Part shown: in pieces, positions 8,972 through 17,068 of the stretch
Layout: every line of letters begins with the position of its first letter
Numbering within the stretch: the first letter of the stretch is position 1
Source of the DNA: Patescibacterium sp964540895
GTDB taxonomy: Bacteria > Patescibacteriota > Patescibacteriia > Patescibacteriales > Patescibacteriaceae
NCBI GenBank assembly: GCA_964540895.1
Contig: CAZIOP010000001.1
Coordinates: forward strand, 62,001 to 126,000
DNA length: 64,000 nt
Direction: 5' to 3'
Notes under the pieces: model-generated
Database searches by the model: none
Seen by the model: only the letters and a program-made list of their open reading frames with translations
What the model was told of the DNA's origin: nothing
Program-made: the position numbers and the translations under genes

Positions 8972-9018
8972 ATAATAATAGTTAGTTCTCTGACAATTTA
9001 ATGATTTAGGTTATCTTT

Positions 9019-9067
9019 ATTGAATTTTTTGAGTCCTCCTGGATAAGGAGGGTTGGGAAAATTCAAT
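9019..9067 (+). promoter_or_regulatory. Long 5' leader hairpin with an internal anti-SD-like CCUCC
   Basis: The left arm (9019-9039) and right arm (9047-9067) pair over 21 positions: ATTGAATTTT with AAAATTCAAT at the base, then a wobble-rich centre with one G/G mismatch, then TCCTCC with GGAGGG next to a 7-base loop. It lies 20 bases before the AAGGAG ribosome site (9087-9092). The CCTCC arm could alternatively pair with that site, so regulation is possible. No T-run follows, so it is not a standard terminator. Confidence 0.6.
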
Positions 9068-9100
9068 AATTATAAAAATAAATCATAAGGAGTAATAAAA

Positions 9101-9499
9101 ATGAAAAAAATAACCTTAGTTCTTCTCGGCCTCTTGATCTTATCATTAGTTATAAGTTCATTCTCATTAATTTCCGAATTTTTGATAGTTCTCACTCTTG
9201 CGAGCTTTTCTATATATCTTATTTCTGGTGGTCCTGGTGATTTTATTCATGAAGATATGGAAAAAGGGGAGCTGTTCAGTTGTATATTTTTAACAGTAAT
9301 CTTTGTAGTTATTTGTTTCGCTGTTCTTAACAGTTTAATTCCAAAAGAATGGTTTACTGATGTTGATGAAGATCGTATAGCATATGCAAATGAGAGGCTC
9401 ATAAATTCTTTTGTTTCAATTATTGTAAGCCTTGCTTTAGGAGTTCTTACTTTCAGAAAAGGATTTATTGAGAGATATAAAAGAGTAAATGTAAATTAG
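9101..9499 (+). CDS. Small integral membrane protein, unknown function
   Basis: 132 residues. Hydrophobic segments lie at about 3-20, 22-43, 60-82 and 104-121. An acidic loop DVDEDRIAYANERL sits between the last two, and the tail is basic (RYKRVNVN). No family is recognised. It has an unusually complete expression unit for this window: near-consensus promoter, structured 120-nt leader, AAGGAG ribosome site eight bases from the ATG, and its own terminator at 9532-9558. It stands as a single plus-strand gene between two minus-strand genes. Confidence 0.7.
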   Translation: MKKITLVLLGLLILSLVISSFSLISEFLIVLTLASFSIYLISGGPGDFIHEDMEKGELFSCIFLTVIFVVICFAVLNSLIPKEWFTDVDEDRIAYANERLINSFVSIIVSLALGVLTFRKGFIERYKRVNVN

Positions 9500-9531
9500 A
9501 TAAATAAAAAAATTAATCTAGGATATGTAGC

Positions 9532-9558
9532 AGGCAATCAGAAATGATTGCCTTTTTA
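9532..9558 (+). terminator. Intrinsic terminator of the 132-residue membrane protein gene
   Basis: Perfect 9-bp stem AGGCAATCA/TGATTGCCT with loop GAAA, followed by a T-run. It overlaps the last codon of the convergent M16 peptidase gene. Confidence 0.85.
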
Positions 9559-10839
9559 TTTCAATAACTTCCTAAACTGCCCCTCATTCTTATATGGTCC
9601 AATCACTGCGAGGTTTAATCCTTTAGAGTCAAATATTTTCTTAGCAACTCGGCGAATATCTTCAGCCGAGATTTTTTTTACAATAGTGAGAAATTCAGTA
9701 GGTGTTAATAATGATTTTTTGTTACCACCTGGTTGTTGAGCTCGTATAACTAATTGTTGTCCATACCAGTTTGCAATATCATCAGGTCCTTCCAGACTTA
9801 ACATGATTCGTCCTGTGATGAATTGTTTAATTTTATGTAATTCCTCGTCTGATATTAATTCAGAAGTTAACCTTTTGTATTCTTGAATAATAATTGTGAT
9901 TGCTTTTTCAATCTTATCAACTGGTACACCAGCTTGGGTGGCAAGGTAGCCTGAGTCTGTATAGGTTTCAGCTCCAGTACGAACGTAATAACAGAGACCA
10001 TTTCTTTCTCGTAGATTTAGAAAGAGCCGGGAGCTCATAGAGCCACCTAAAATAGTGGCAATCATTTTGTGAATAAATTCATCTTTGTGACCATAGGCAT
10101 TAGTACGAATACCTAGTGAGAGATGAGCTTGATCAGTTTTTTTGTATTCAATTTTAATAGCTGGAGTGCTTTGTTTTTCTTTGACAGCTAATTTTGTTTT
10201 AGGTTGACCCCTAGTCCAGGTACTAAAGAAGTCACTGACAAGTTTGTTAACTCCAGTTGGAATATCACCAGCGATACAAACAAAAGAATTAGAGGTTTTA
10301 TATTGACTCTTGAAATAGGTAACAAAGTCTTCTCGTTTAAATCTATTAATATTTTCTTTGGTACCAATAGTGTCCCAACCAGCTGGTGTATCACCATACA
10401 AACATTGTTCAAAGACATCTTCAATCCGTCTCATTGGATTATCAAGATACATGTTTACTTCTTCAATGATTACTCCTTTTTCACGATCAATTTCTTCACT
10501 TTCAAACTTGGAGTGCAACAGCATATCAGACAACACATCTAACGCTAGTTTAGTTTCTTGTTTCGCAACCTTTATCCAGTACCCAGTATATTCTTTAGAG
10601 GTAAAAGCATTATATTCACCACCAACACGATCAAGGGTTGAGGAAATAGTTAATGTATCAGGTCGCTTAGTAGTACCTTTGAAAAACATGTGCTCCAGAA
10701 AATGAGAGAGACCACTATTTTTTTTATTTTCATACTTTGATCCTGTAGCGATCATGATTAAAATGGCCGTTGTTTTGGCACCGGTCATTGGAATAGTTAA
10801 TAGGTTTAAACCATTAGGGAGTTTTTTTAGTTGGGGCAT
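9556..10839 (-). CDS. M16 family zinc metallopeptidase (mitochondrial-processing-peptidase-like)
   Basis: 427 residues, the usual single-chain size for bacterial M16B peptidases. The inverted zinc motif HFLEH lies at 46-50 (H46, E49 catalytic, H50), and the third ligand is expected in the conserved EKGVIIEEVNMY stretch near 120-131. The second half holds the R/Y-type substrate motif region (LRERNGLCYYV). It probably cleaves peptides or signal fragments. It starts 11 bases after the glycyl-tRNA synthetase gene and has no SD site, so the two are likely one operon. Confidence 0.93.
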   Translation of the reverse strand: MPQLKKLPNGLNLLTIPMTGAKTTAILIMIATGSKYENKKNSGLSHFLEHMFFKGTTKRPDTLTISSTLDRVGGEYNAFTSKEYTGYWIKVAKQETKLALDVLSDMLLHSKFESEEIDREKGVIIEEVNMYLDNPMRRIEDVFEQCLYGDTPAGWDTIGTKENINRFKREDFVTYFKSQYKTSNSFVCIAGDIPTGVNKLVSDFFSTWTRGQPKTKLAVKEKQSTPAIKIEYKKTDQAHLSLGIRTNAYGHKDEFIHKMIATILGGSMSSRLFLNLRERNGLCYYVRTGAETYTDSGYLATQAGVPVDKIEKAITIIIQEYKRLTSELISDEELHKIKQFITGRIMLSLEGPDDIANWYGQQLVIRAQQPGGNKKSLLTPTEFLTIVKKISAEDIRRVAKKIFDSKGLNLAVIGPYKNEGQFRKLLK

Positions 10840-10850
10840 AGTATTTTAGG

Positions 10851-12215
10851 TTATAACTTTTCTGTTAAATAATGTTCTAATTCATCGATCTTAATTCGTT
10901 TTTGCTCCATGGAGTCTCGTTCTCGTACCGTAACATCATTTTGTTCCAAACTATCAAAATCAACTGTGATACAGAACGGAGTACCAATTTCATCTTGACG
11001 ACGATACCGTTTTCCAACATTACCATTATCATCAAATTCACATGGACAAGACTTCTTTAACATGGCGTAGACTTCCCGAGCTTTAGTAACTAACTCAGGT
11101 TTGTTTTTTAGTAATGGGAAAACCGCCACCTTAACTGGCGCTAGCTTAGAGGGGAGTCGCAAAACAACTCGAGTATCTTCACCATTTACTTCTTCATCAT
11201 AGGCAGAGAGTAATACCGCTAGCATTGTTCGCTCTACTCCCATGGAAGGTTCAATGACATGAGGGATAGATTTATTATTATTCTCATCACTATATTCTAG
11301 TCCATGATTTTTTAAATCAAAGTCAGTCCGGTAGGCTAGACCATATAATTCCTTAGTACCAAATGGATAGGTATATTCAAAATCAATTGTTTTCTTGGAA
11401 TAATGAGCTCGTTCGCCATCTGGAATATCAACTTCATTAATAGAAGTTTCATAATCAATACCTAAATCTTTGATCCAATTTACAATCTGCATTTTCCAGG
11501 CTTCAAAATAACCTTGCCATTCGCTATCAGTTTGCGGAGCTGGGATAAAATACTCAATTTCCATTTGTTCAAATTCCCGAGTACGGAAAATAAAGTTACC
11601 AGGAGTGATTTCATTACGAAAGGCTTTACCAATTTGCGCTACACCAAAGGGTAGTTTCTTGCGAGCAGTATCAAGAATATTTTTGAAGTTAATAAAAATA
11701 CCTTGAGCAGTTTCAGGTCGGAAGTAAACGGCGTTACTCTCATCTTCAACTGGTCCCAGATGAGTTTTCATCATCATGTTAAATTGTTTTGGGTCAGTTA
11801 GCTCATTGCCAGCCGGACTTTTTAGTTTTAGTTCCTGCATTTTTTCAGTCATGGCTTTAAAATCAAGGCCACTGGTTTTGACACCATGCTCTTCTAGTAA
11901 ATGATCAAGTCTAAAACGTTCATGAGTTTTTTTGTCTTCAACTAGTGGATCAGTGAAATGGCCTAAGTGACCACTTTTTTCCCAAACGGTAGTATTTAAT
12001 AATAATGAACTATCAAGTCCAACCATATCATCACGATTCTCAACAAAACACTTCCACCACAACTGTTTAATGTTGTTTTTTAATGTCACGCCTAAAGGAC
12101 CATAATCCCAGCTATTAGCTAGTCCGCCATATATTTCTGAACCAGGAAAAACAAAACCCCGGCGCTTACAGAGCGAAATAATTTTTTCCATTAGATCTGG
12201 TGTTTGTTCTTTCAT
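10851..12215 (-). CDS. glyS: Glycyl-tRNA synthetase, single-chain dimeric type
   Basis: Charges tRNA-Gly. 454 residues from the ATG at 12215. The frame extends further upstream but would overrun the promoter and the preceding gene. Class II signatures are visible: GSEIYGGLANSWDYGPLG near 22-39, motif 2 FRNEITPGNFIFRTREFEQ, and motif 3 PSMGVERTMLA. The anticodon-binding domain follows (KLAPVKVAVFPLL). This is the alpha2 (GlyQS-like) form rather than the bacterial alpha2-beta2 form. Its own TTGACA-16-TATATT promoter lies upstream. Confidence 0.96.
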   Translation of the reverse strand: MKEQTPDLMEKIISLCKRRGFVFPGSEIYGGLANSWDYGPLGVTLKNNIKQLWWKCFVENRDDMVGLDSSLLLNTTVWEKSGHLGHFTDPLVEDKKTHERFRLDHLLEEHGVKTSGLDFKAMTEKMQELKLKSPAGNELTDPKQFNMMMKTHLGPVEDESNAVYFRPETAQGIFINFKNILDTARKKLPFGVAQIGKAFRNEITPGNFIFRTREFEQMEIEYFIPAPQTDSEWQGYFEAWKMQIVNWIKDLGIDYETSINEVDIPDGERAHYSKKTIDFEYTYPFGTKELYGLAYRTDFDLKNHGLEYSDENNNKSIPHVIEPSMGVERTMLAVLLSAYDEEVNGEDTRVVLRLPSKLAPVKVAVFPLLKNKPELVTKAREVYAMLKKSCPCEFDDNGNVGKRYRRQDEIGTPFCITVDFDSLEQNDVTVRERDSMEQKRIKIDELEHYLTEKL

Positions 12216-12237
12216 AATATGTCTATATGAGTTTAAC

Positions 12238-12265
12238 AATATACTACCTGCTTTCATTCTGTCAA
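12238..12265 (-). promoter_or_regulatory. glyS promoter
   Basis: On the minus strand TTGACA (12260-12265), 16 bases, TATATT (12238-12243). The leader is about 16 nt. The -35 box lies within the last codons of the upstream O-antigen-ligase-like gene. Confidence 0.75.
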
Positions 12266-13570
12266 AAAAGACGATTTGGATGACACTACTAATAATCCAA
12301 GTATGGTAGCAGAGAAGATGATTCCAAAATAAAGACTGAAAAGCCAATGGTCAAAGAGGGCAATAATAATTACACCGAGTGATAGTGTGATTAATAGTCC
12401 ACGATTGGTATGTGAGCTTCTTTTATATATATGAAGTAGAAAAAATAATATACTGGCTAGTAACAATACAAACCCTAACAAGCCTGTTTCAGCTGCGATG
12501 AACAAAAAGGTGTTATGAACGGGTTGATAGAACCAACTTTGTTTATCAGGTGTTAATTCTTTGAGAGCTAAGGTGTAGATACCTAAACCATAACCAAACA
12601 ATGATTTTCTTTCTAACAGAGTTTTGCTTGTACTTAGCCCATCAAGTCGTTCAGTTGTAGAAATTTGTTCTAGTCTAGTATCACCAGAGAGTCGAGGAGA
12701 GAAAAGATAGGAGTACTGACTGAAAATTAACAGAGTGATAATAACAATGGTACTTAGCCAGCTTGAAAAATCAGTCCAGTTATTTCGTTTCTCTTTGATA
12801 AATATTAAAACTAACATAACCATTCCCACACTAGCCACTAACCAGGCTGAGCGTGAAAAAGAAACCAGTGTAGCAGCGCTAAGAATTACAATGGAAAGAA
12901 TTAAGAGTATTCCCTCAATCCTATTGTTTGCGTTTTCACGGAATAACCAAAGCCAAGAAGCAACAATAAAGGTTAAAGCCATCAAACCACCGAACATATT
13001 GGGATGATCAAGACTACCATAGGCTCGTAACCAACGTTCAGTAATGCCGTCTTTAGCCACTGCTTCAATTACTGAGACACCAAGTTCAGTTTGATTATGT
13101 AAAGCTAGTCCTAACCAAGAAGAAGCAATAGTTGATTGACTAAAGAATTGCCAGATACCAAGTAATCCACTCAGACAAGCTCCAAGTATAATAGTTAGAC
13201 AGAGTTTACGAAAAGGAATTTTTGTTTTTGATAGTATCGCTACAAAAAATATTCCAACAATTATAATTAATAATCGATAGAGAGATAGAGGCGGGGAAAG
13301 ACTAAAGGGTAGAGTGACCAAACAATATAGTAAGAAGATGCTAAAGAGAGTATGGTGGGTTTTTGGTTTGAAATTAAATATTTGTTTTCTTTTGGAAATA
13401 ACTAAAAAAATAAAGGTAATAACTATTAAGATCGCAGTACCATACACATTAATAGTTCCATATTCCCAGGGTCCATTATTAAGTTGACCTTGGCGAATAA
13501 TTAGATGAGTTTGCCAAGGCAGAATAAATAGAATTAGGTAGGTTAACCAGGTAATTATTTTTTCCATCAT
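12254..13570 (-). CDS. O-antigen ligase / polymerase (Wzy_C) family membrane protein
   Basis: About 438 residues from the ATG pair at 13570/13567. An extension to 13639 would overlap the upstream gene. It has about 10-12 hydrophobic segments and a large loop with the Wzy/WaaL hallmarks GSLDHPNMFGG, SFSRSAW and PVHNTFLFIAAETGLLG. The family polymerises or ligates polyprenyl-linked glycans at the outer face of the membrane, or glycosylates proteins. It starts about one base after the stop of the nucleotidyltransferase-like gene, which implies translational coupling. Confidence 0.88.
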   Translation of the reverse strand: MMEKIITWLTYLILFILPWQTHLIIRQGQLNNGPWEYGTINVYGTAILIVITFIFLVISKRKQIFNFKPKTHHTLFSIFLLYCLVTLPFSLSPPLSLYRLLIIIVGIFFVAILSKTKIPFRKLCLTIILGACLSGLLGIWQFFSQSTIASSWLGLALHNQTELGVSVIEAVAKDGITERWLRAYGSLDHPNMFGGLMALTFIVASWLWLFRENANNRIEGILLILSIVILSAATLVSFSRSAWLVASVGMVMLVLIFIKEKRNNWTDFSSWLSTIVIITLLIFSQYSYLFSPRLSGDTRLEQISTTERLDGLSTSKTLLERKSLFGYGLGIYTLALKELTPDKQSWFYQPVHNTFLFIAAETGLLGFVLLLASILFFLLHIYKRSSHTNRGLLITLSLGVIIIALFDHWLFSLYFGIIFSATILGLLVVSSKSSFLTE

Positions 13571-13571
13571 A

Positions 13572-14474
13572 TTAAAGACTAAGACCAAGACTTTGTAGTC
13601 GACGATTATATTCGGTATTAAAATATTCTCGACGATCAATGGTGTGTAATTTCAAAATATCATCTGTGACTAATACTTGCTGATTTTTGTTAGCCATATT
13701 TTTGATGGTATCTGACATAAAGACGAGATGTAGCTTATGAGCGTACTCTTCCAGTTGGTTAAAAATATTTTTTGCCCAAAAATGATTTTTTGTGCGGCTC
13801 TGAAAACGGTGTAAGGGTCCAGTAGTAGCCAGAGACCAATTTGGTAGACTAGTAGATAACCAAGGATTAGCAGTAATTAATTTTTGGTAGACAGTTATAT
13901 CACCATAGAGAGGGATTAATCCTGTTAACCAATACGTAAAATAGGGATCTTGTGGTAAACGGCAATTTTCTAAGTTGAGATTATTTTCACTAACTAGAAA
14001 GCTTAAACAAAGCCGATCTATACTATGGCCTGGAGTTGGTCTGATTCGTAGAAGAGATAGAATAGAGGTAGCAAACGATTTGGTTAGCCAGAGACGATGT
14101 GGTTTAGTAATAACAAAGAGATCACTATCGCTAGTGGCACGAAGATTATGAGTACCAATACTGTTAGCTAAACAAATTAGGCGGATACTTGGTAACCATT
14201 GTATCCAGCGGAGTCGACGACGAGTTTTTTGTATTTTCTGATTAGCGATTAAGTATCGTTCTCGGCGAATATCAAAAGTTTCTGAACGACCTGGAAGAAA
14301 ATAAAAGCCAGATTTTTTTCCTAGAGGTAGTGAATCATTTTCTAATGATAAGATAACATCTGATAGGGAAGTGGCCTCAGGCAGGTATTGCCAGATTTCA
14401 AAAGCTGTTAAGGGATAGTCAAAAATATCAAAGTAGGCAACGGTTTTGAGAATAGCGGTTGACAGAGAAAGCAT
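13572..14474 (-). CDS. Nucleotidyltransferase-like protein with N-terminal helical domain
   Basis: 300 residues. The N-terminal 90 residues look like a winged-helix region (FDIFDYPLTAFEIWQYL, then ...GFYFLPGR). A Pol-beta-type nucleotidyltransferase signature follows near 105-125: SIGTHNLRATSDSDLFVIT, in which GT and DSD replace the usual GS and DxD. No second substrate domain is recognised. It lies between rmuC (9 bases) and the Wzy_C gene (about 1 base). It may modify a glycan or nucleotide substrate, but this is only context. The D-S-D pair suggests activity may be kept. Confidence 0.7.
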   Translation of the reverse strand: MLSLSTAILKTVAYFDIFDYPLTAFEIWQYLPEATSLSDVILSLENDSLPLGKKSGFYFLPGRSETFDIRRERYLIANQKIQKTRRRLRWIQWLPSIRLICLANSIGTHNLRATSDSDLFVITKPHRLWLTKSFATSILSLLRIRPTPGHSIDRLCLSFLVSENNLNLENCRLPQDPYFTYWLTGLIPLYGDITVYQKLITANPWLSTSLPNWSLATTGPLHRFQSRTKNHFWAKNIFNQLEEYAHKLHLVFMSDTIKNMANKNQQVLVTDDILKLHTIDRREYFNTEYNRRLQSLGLSL

Positions 14475-14483
14475 GAAGATTAA

Positions 14484-15557
14484 TTAATCATTTTCAAGCA
14501 AAGGCTTATCAATTTCCATGATTTCAACAGAAGATGTTTGACCTGTAATTTTTACTATATCCTTATCCACTTTTTTAAATTCTTTATAAGCATTATTAAA
14601 ATGATTCACGGTGGTATTCATGCTAGTTCCTAATTTTTGTAAGAAAGACTCATATGATCCTAAGTGTTGACCCAGTTTTTCAACATTAGCACGAATAGCT
14701 AAGGCGGCTTCTTCAATGTGCATTCCTCGTAAACCTTGTAAAATAGTTTGTAAATAAGCTAAGAAGGAAGTTGGTGAAACAATAATCACTTTGTACTTAC
14801 TGGCCGCTCGTTGAAGAAGGTTTTCCGTTTCTTCAGTAATTGCTCCAATTTTATTTATTAATAAATCATAGTAGATGGCTTCATGAGGAATAAACATAAC
14901 CGCAAAATCCATAGTACCTTTGTCTGGTTGAATATATTTTGAAGTTTCGACAATACGATTTTTTAAATCATTCAAGAATATTTTTTCTAAACGTTCTTTC
15001 TCCGATTGTTCACTAGCCTCAATAATACGGTTATAATTTTCCAATGAAAATTTTGAATCAATTGGAATAATTTTATCTTTCACAAATACTGCTGCATCAA
15101 CAATCGTTCCATCAGGAAAACCAAATTGCATTTGATAACTTCCAGGAGGTAGGACATTTTTTAATAATGTTTCTAAATAGTATTCACCAAGCACGCCACG
15201 TTGTTTTGGGTTCTTCAAGATATCTTGCAGGCTTTGCAATTGACCGGAAAAATTCATAACTTGACGATTAGTCTCATCAAGCTTAGTTAGTTTTTCAGTG
15301 ACATCACTAATTAACTTTGCTGATTGACTAAACTGTTGGCTGTGAGCGTTATGAGTTTCAGTTAGTTTTTCATCAAGTGTCTGACGCAGGTCTTTGTTCT
15401 GATCAGCTAGGTTAGCCAGTCGTTCCATTAAAGCTCCAAGCTCAGTACCATTTTCACCTCCAGAACGACGTAATAACAAAATAATAGCAATGATAATGCC
15501 AACGGTTAGAATAACCCCAAATATCAGAATAATAGTAAATGTCATAGTATTTTCCAT
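14484..15557 (-). CDS. rmuC: DNA recombination protein RmuC
   Basis: 357 residues. An N-terminal transmembrane helix (about 5-28) is followed by a coiled coil (about 45-110) and the conserved RmuC nuclease-like domain (about 112-330): KQRGVLGEYYLETLL, DGTIVDAAVFVKDKIIPIDSKF, FIPHEAIYYDL and SPTSFLAYLQTI. The family limits inversions and acts on DNA in an undefined way. The minus-strand TATAAT upstream, over the divergent small ORF, gives a leader of about 14 nt. Confidence 0.95.
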   Translation of the reverse strand: MENTMTFTIILIFGVILTVGIIIAIILLLRRSGGENGTELGALMERLANLADQNKDLRQTLDEKLTETHNAHSQQFSQSAKLISDVTEKLTKLDETNRQVMNFSGQLQSLQDILKNPKQRGVLGEYYLETLLKNVLPPGSYQMQFGFPDGTIVDAAVFVKDKIIPIDSKFSLENYNRIIEASEQSEKERLEKIFLNDLKNRIVETSKYIQPDKGTMDFAVMFIPHEAIYYDLLINKIGAITEETENLLQRAASKYKVIIVSPTSFLAYLQTILQGLRGMHIEEAALAIRANVEKLGQHLGSYESFLQKLGTSMNTTVNHFNNAYKEFKKVDKDIVKITGQTSSVEIMEIDKPLLEND

Positions 15558-15611
15558 ATTGCTCTCTAGGTGGTTTTATTATAAGCTAAAATAGACTGAT
15601 AGGTAAATTAT

Positions 15612-15752
15612 ATGGCTCATCCCTTTTTTTCATGGCAGGCTCGACGAACATTCATTATATCAATGGTTAGTTTTGTCTTGGGATTCTTAGTAGCTTGGCT
15701 CATGTCAGCTGATACCTTTCAATATGTTTTCTCACTAGTATTTGCTTCTTAA
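15612..15752 (+). CDS. 46-residue single-pass membrane micro-protein (putative)
   Basis: ATG at 15612, 46 codons plus stop. It is short and basic at the start (WQARRTF), followed by one hydrophobic helix (about 14-31, IISMVSFVLGFLVAWLM). It fits between the divergent rmuC and the next micro-ORF, which begins one base after its stop. TAAAAT upstream would give a leader of about 12 nt, and there is no SD site. It is too short to prove by composition, but the membrane-helix pattern and tight packing favour a real gene. Confidence 0.5.
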   Translation: MAHPFFSWQARRTFIISMVSFVLGFLVAWLMSADTFQYVFSLVFAS

Positions 15753-15753
15753 T

Positions 15754-15903
15754 ATGAAGAGTCGTGGTCGAACAAAAGTGGGTAGTAGCCGAGGAAACCC
15801 GGGTTATAGGACACCAAGTTTTTTTAAGAATAAACCGGTGAGTAGTAAGCATAGTAACACAATAAATCAGACTGGCAAAAAAATAAAGCCATTTTTATGC
15901 TAA
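15754..15903 (+). CDS. 49-residue basic micro-protein (putative)
   Basis: ATG at 15754, one base after the preceding micro-ORF's stop, 49 codons plus stop. It is rich in Lys, Arg, Ser, Gly and Asn (MKSRGRTKVGSSRGNPGYRT), looks disordered, and has a net positive charge. There is no SD site, so expression would depend on reinitiation from the gene before. Its function is unknown. It could bind nucleic acid or act with the membrane micro-protein. Confidence 0.4.
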   Translation: MKSRGRTKVGSSRGNPGYRTPSFFKNKPVSSKHSNTINQTGKKIKPFLC

Positions 15904-15986
15904 TTTTGGACTAATTAATATATTGAAGTTGTAGTTACTATATTTAGAGAGTAAACTTAAGATATATTATTCAATAATATCTATAT

Positions 15987-17021
15987 ATGAATGAGAAGTT
16001 AAATTTGGAATCGGAAGTAAATACTCAAAATGATGTTAAATCAGTAACGTCAGTAGAGAGTATTATGCAAACTAAAAAAGATTTAATAGCTAAAATTGAA
16101 GAAGCTAAAAGAAAAAAAGAAGAAAGTCTTAATAAACAATTAAATCAACGTGAGGCTTTACTAGCTGAGTTACAGCGAAATGAAGATTTAGTTAGTGAAA
16201 CTAATAAAGGTTTAGAATATTTTAATAAACTCAGTGAGGAAGAATTAAGTTTATTGGATGATTCCACGAAAAAAGAGTTAGATGATTTTAGGGGTATTTT
16301 ATCCTCTCTCACTAAGCAAAGTGATGAAATAACAAACACTATTAATTCCATGGAAACTAATCCAGACATTTTGGGTAAGTTACATGAACAGGCGACCGGG
16401 GAAGATAATAAAATTGAGGGTAAAAAAATGGAAAAGGTTGCACTAGAAAAATATAATTCACAAATTGAAGAATTTGTTAGTGAACTTAGAAAATACGGTG
16501 AATTAAAATCAAAGCTATGGAAAATTTCTAATGAATCTTCAGAGACAAAGAGGTCTATTAGAACTTCCTTTGACGAAGCAAGAAGTAGTATTGATAAAAA
16601 CGACTTAAGACATAGTCTAGACGATATTGAAAATAAATTAGAAGAATTTTCTCCAAATGAATTAATAAAACATCTTTCTGAACTAAGAGCTCAGCTTGGT
16701 TTCCTTGATCGAAAAAGTAAGAGTGCCATAGATCATGTACTCTCAAAGGAAAAGGTGTTTGAAGAGTATGATTTATCTAAAAAAGAAATAAAGAATTTAA
16801 AAGATACTAGAGAAGAGAGTAGAAAACAGTTATCTGAAAAGTATTATAGTATTATGGAAAACGTAAATAATGAACAAAAAGAGATTAATAAACTTAATGG
16901 AGAAGAGTCGGCATGGTATAGAAGCATAGAAGGTCAACTTGAGAGTAAGTTGATTGAATTACTTGGAAACGAAAGTAGTCTAATCTCTGACTGGAAAAAT
17001 GAGATTAGAAATAGAAATTAA
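15987..17021 (+). CDS. Long coiled-coil protein, unknown function
   Basis: 344 residues, almost wholly charged heptad-like sequence (Lys/Glu/Leu/Ser) with predicted coiled coils at about 22-80, 145-180, 200-240 and 255-310. No signal peptide or membrane segment is seen. I recognise no family, and SMC- or tropomyosin-like architecture is superficial. TAATAT at 15975-15980 lies exactly seven bases before the A of the ATG, so a leaderless transcript is likely. It converges on topA. The AT-rich codon use resembles the other accessory genes here. Confidence 0.75.
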   Translation: MNEKLNLESEVNTQNDVKSVTSVESIMQTKKDLIAKIEEAKRKKEESLNKQLNQREALLAELQRNEDLVSETNKGLEYFNKLSEEELSLLDDSTKKELDDFRGILSSLTKQSDEITNTINSMETNPDILGKLHEQATGEDNKIEGKKMEKVALEKYNSQIEEFVSELRKYGELKSKLWKISNESSETKRSIRTSFDEARSSIDKNDLRHSLDDIENKLEEFSPNELIKHLSELRAQLGFLDRKSKSAIDHVLSKEKVFEEYDLSKKEIKNLKDTREESRKQLSEKYYSIMENVNNEQKEINKLNGEESAWYRSIEGQLESKLIELLGNESSLISDWKNEIRNRN

Positions 17022-17025
17022 GATT

Positions 17026-17068
17026 AAGATTCTAAACAATGAAGGATTTGGTACTTAGATTCTTTATT
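17026..17068 (+). terminator. Weak terminator-like hairpin between convergent genes
   Basis: AAGATTCTAA (17026-17035) pairs with TTAGATTCTT (17055-17064) with one mismatch and a 19-base loop, then TATTT. It overlaps the stop codon of topA, so it would be weak. Confidence 0.3.

Noticed and set aside
10204..10705. Plus-strand open frames within the M16 peptidase gene
   Set aside because: Antisense shadows of a gene with an intact HFLEH motif; no initiation signals.
15612..15903. Toxin-antitoxin interpretation of the two micro-ORFs
   Set aside because: No similarity to a known toxin or antitoxin can be seen and no antisense RNA is evident, so only the ORFs are reported.
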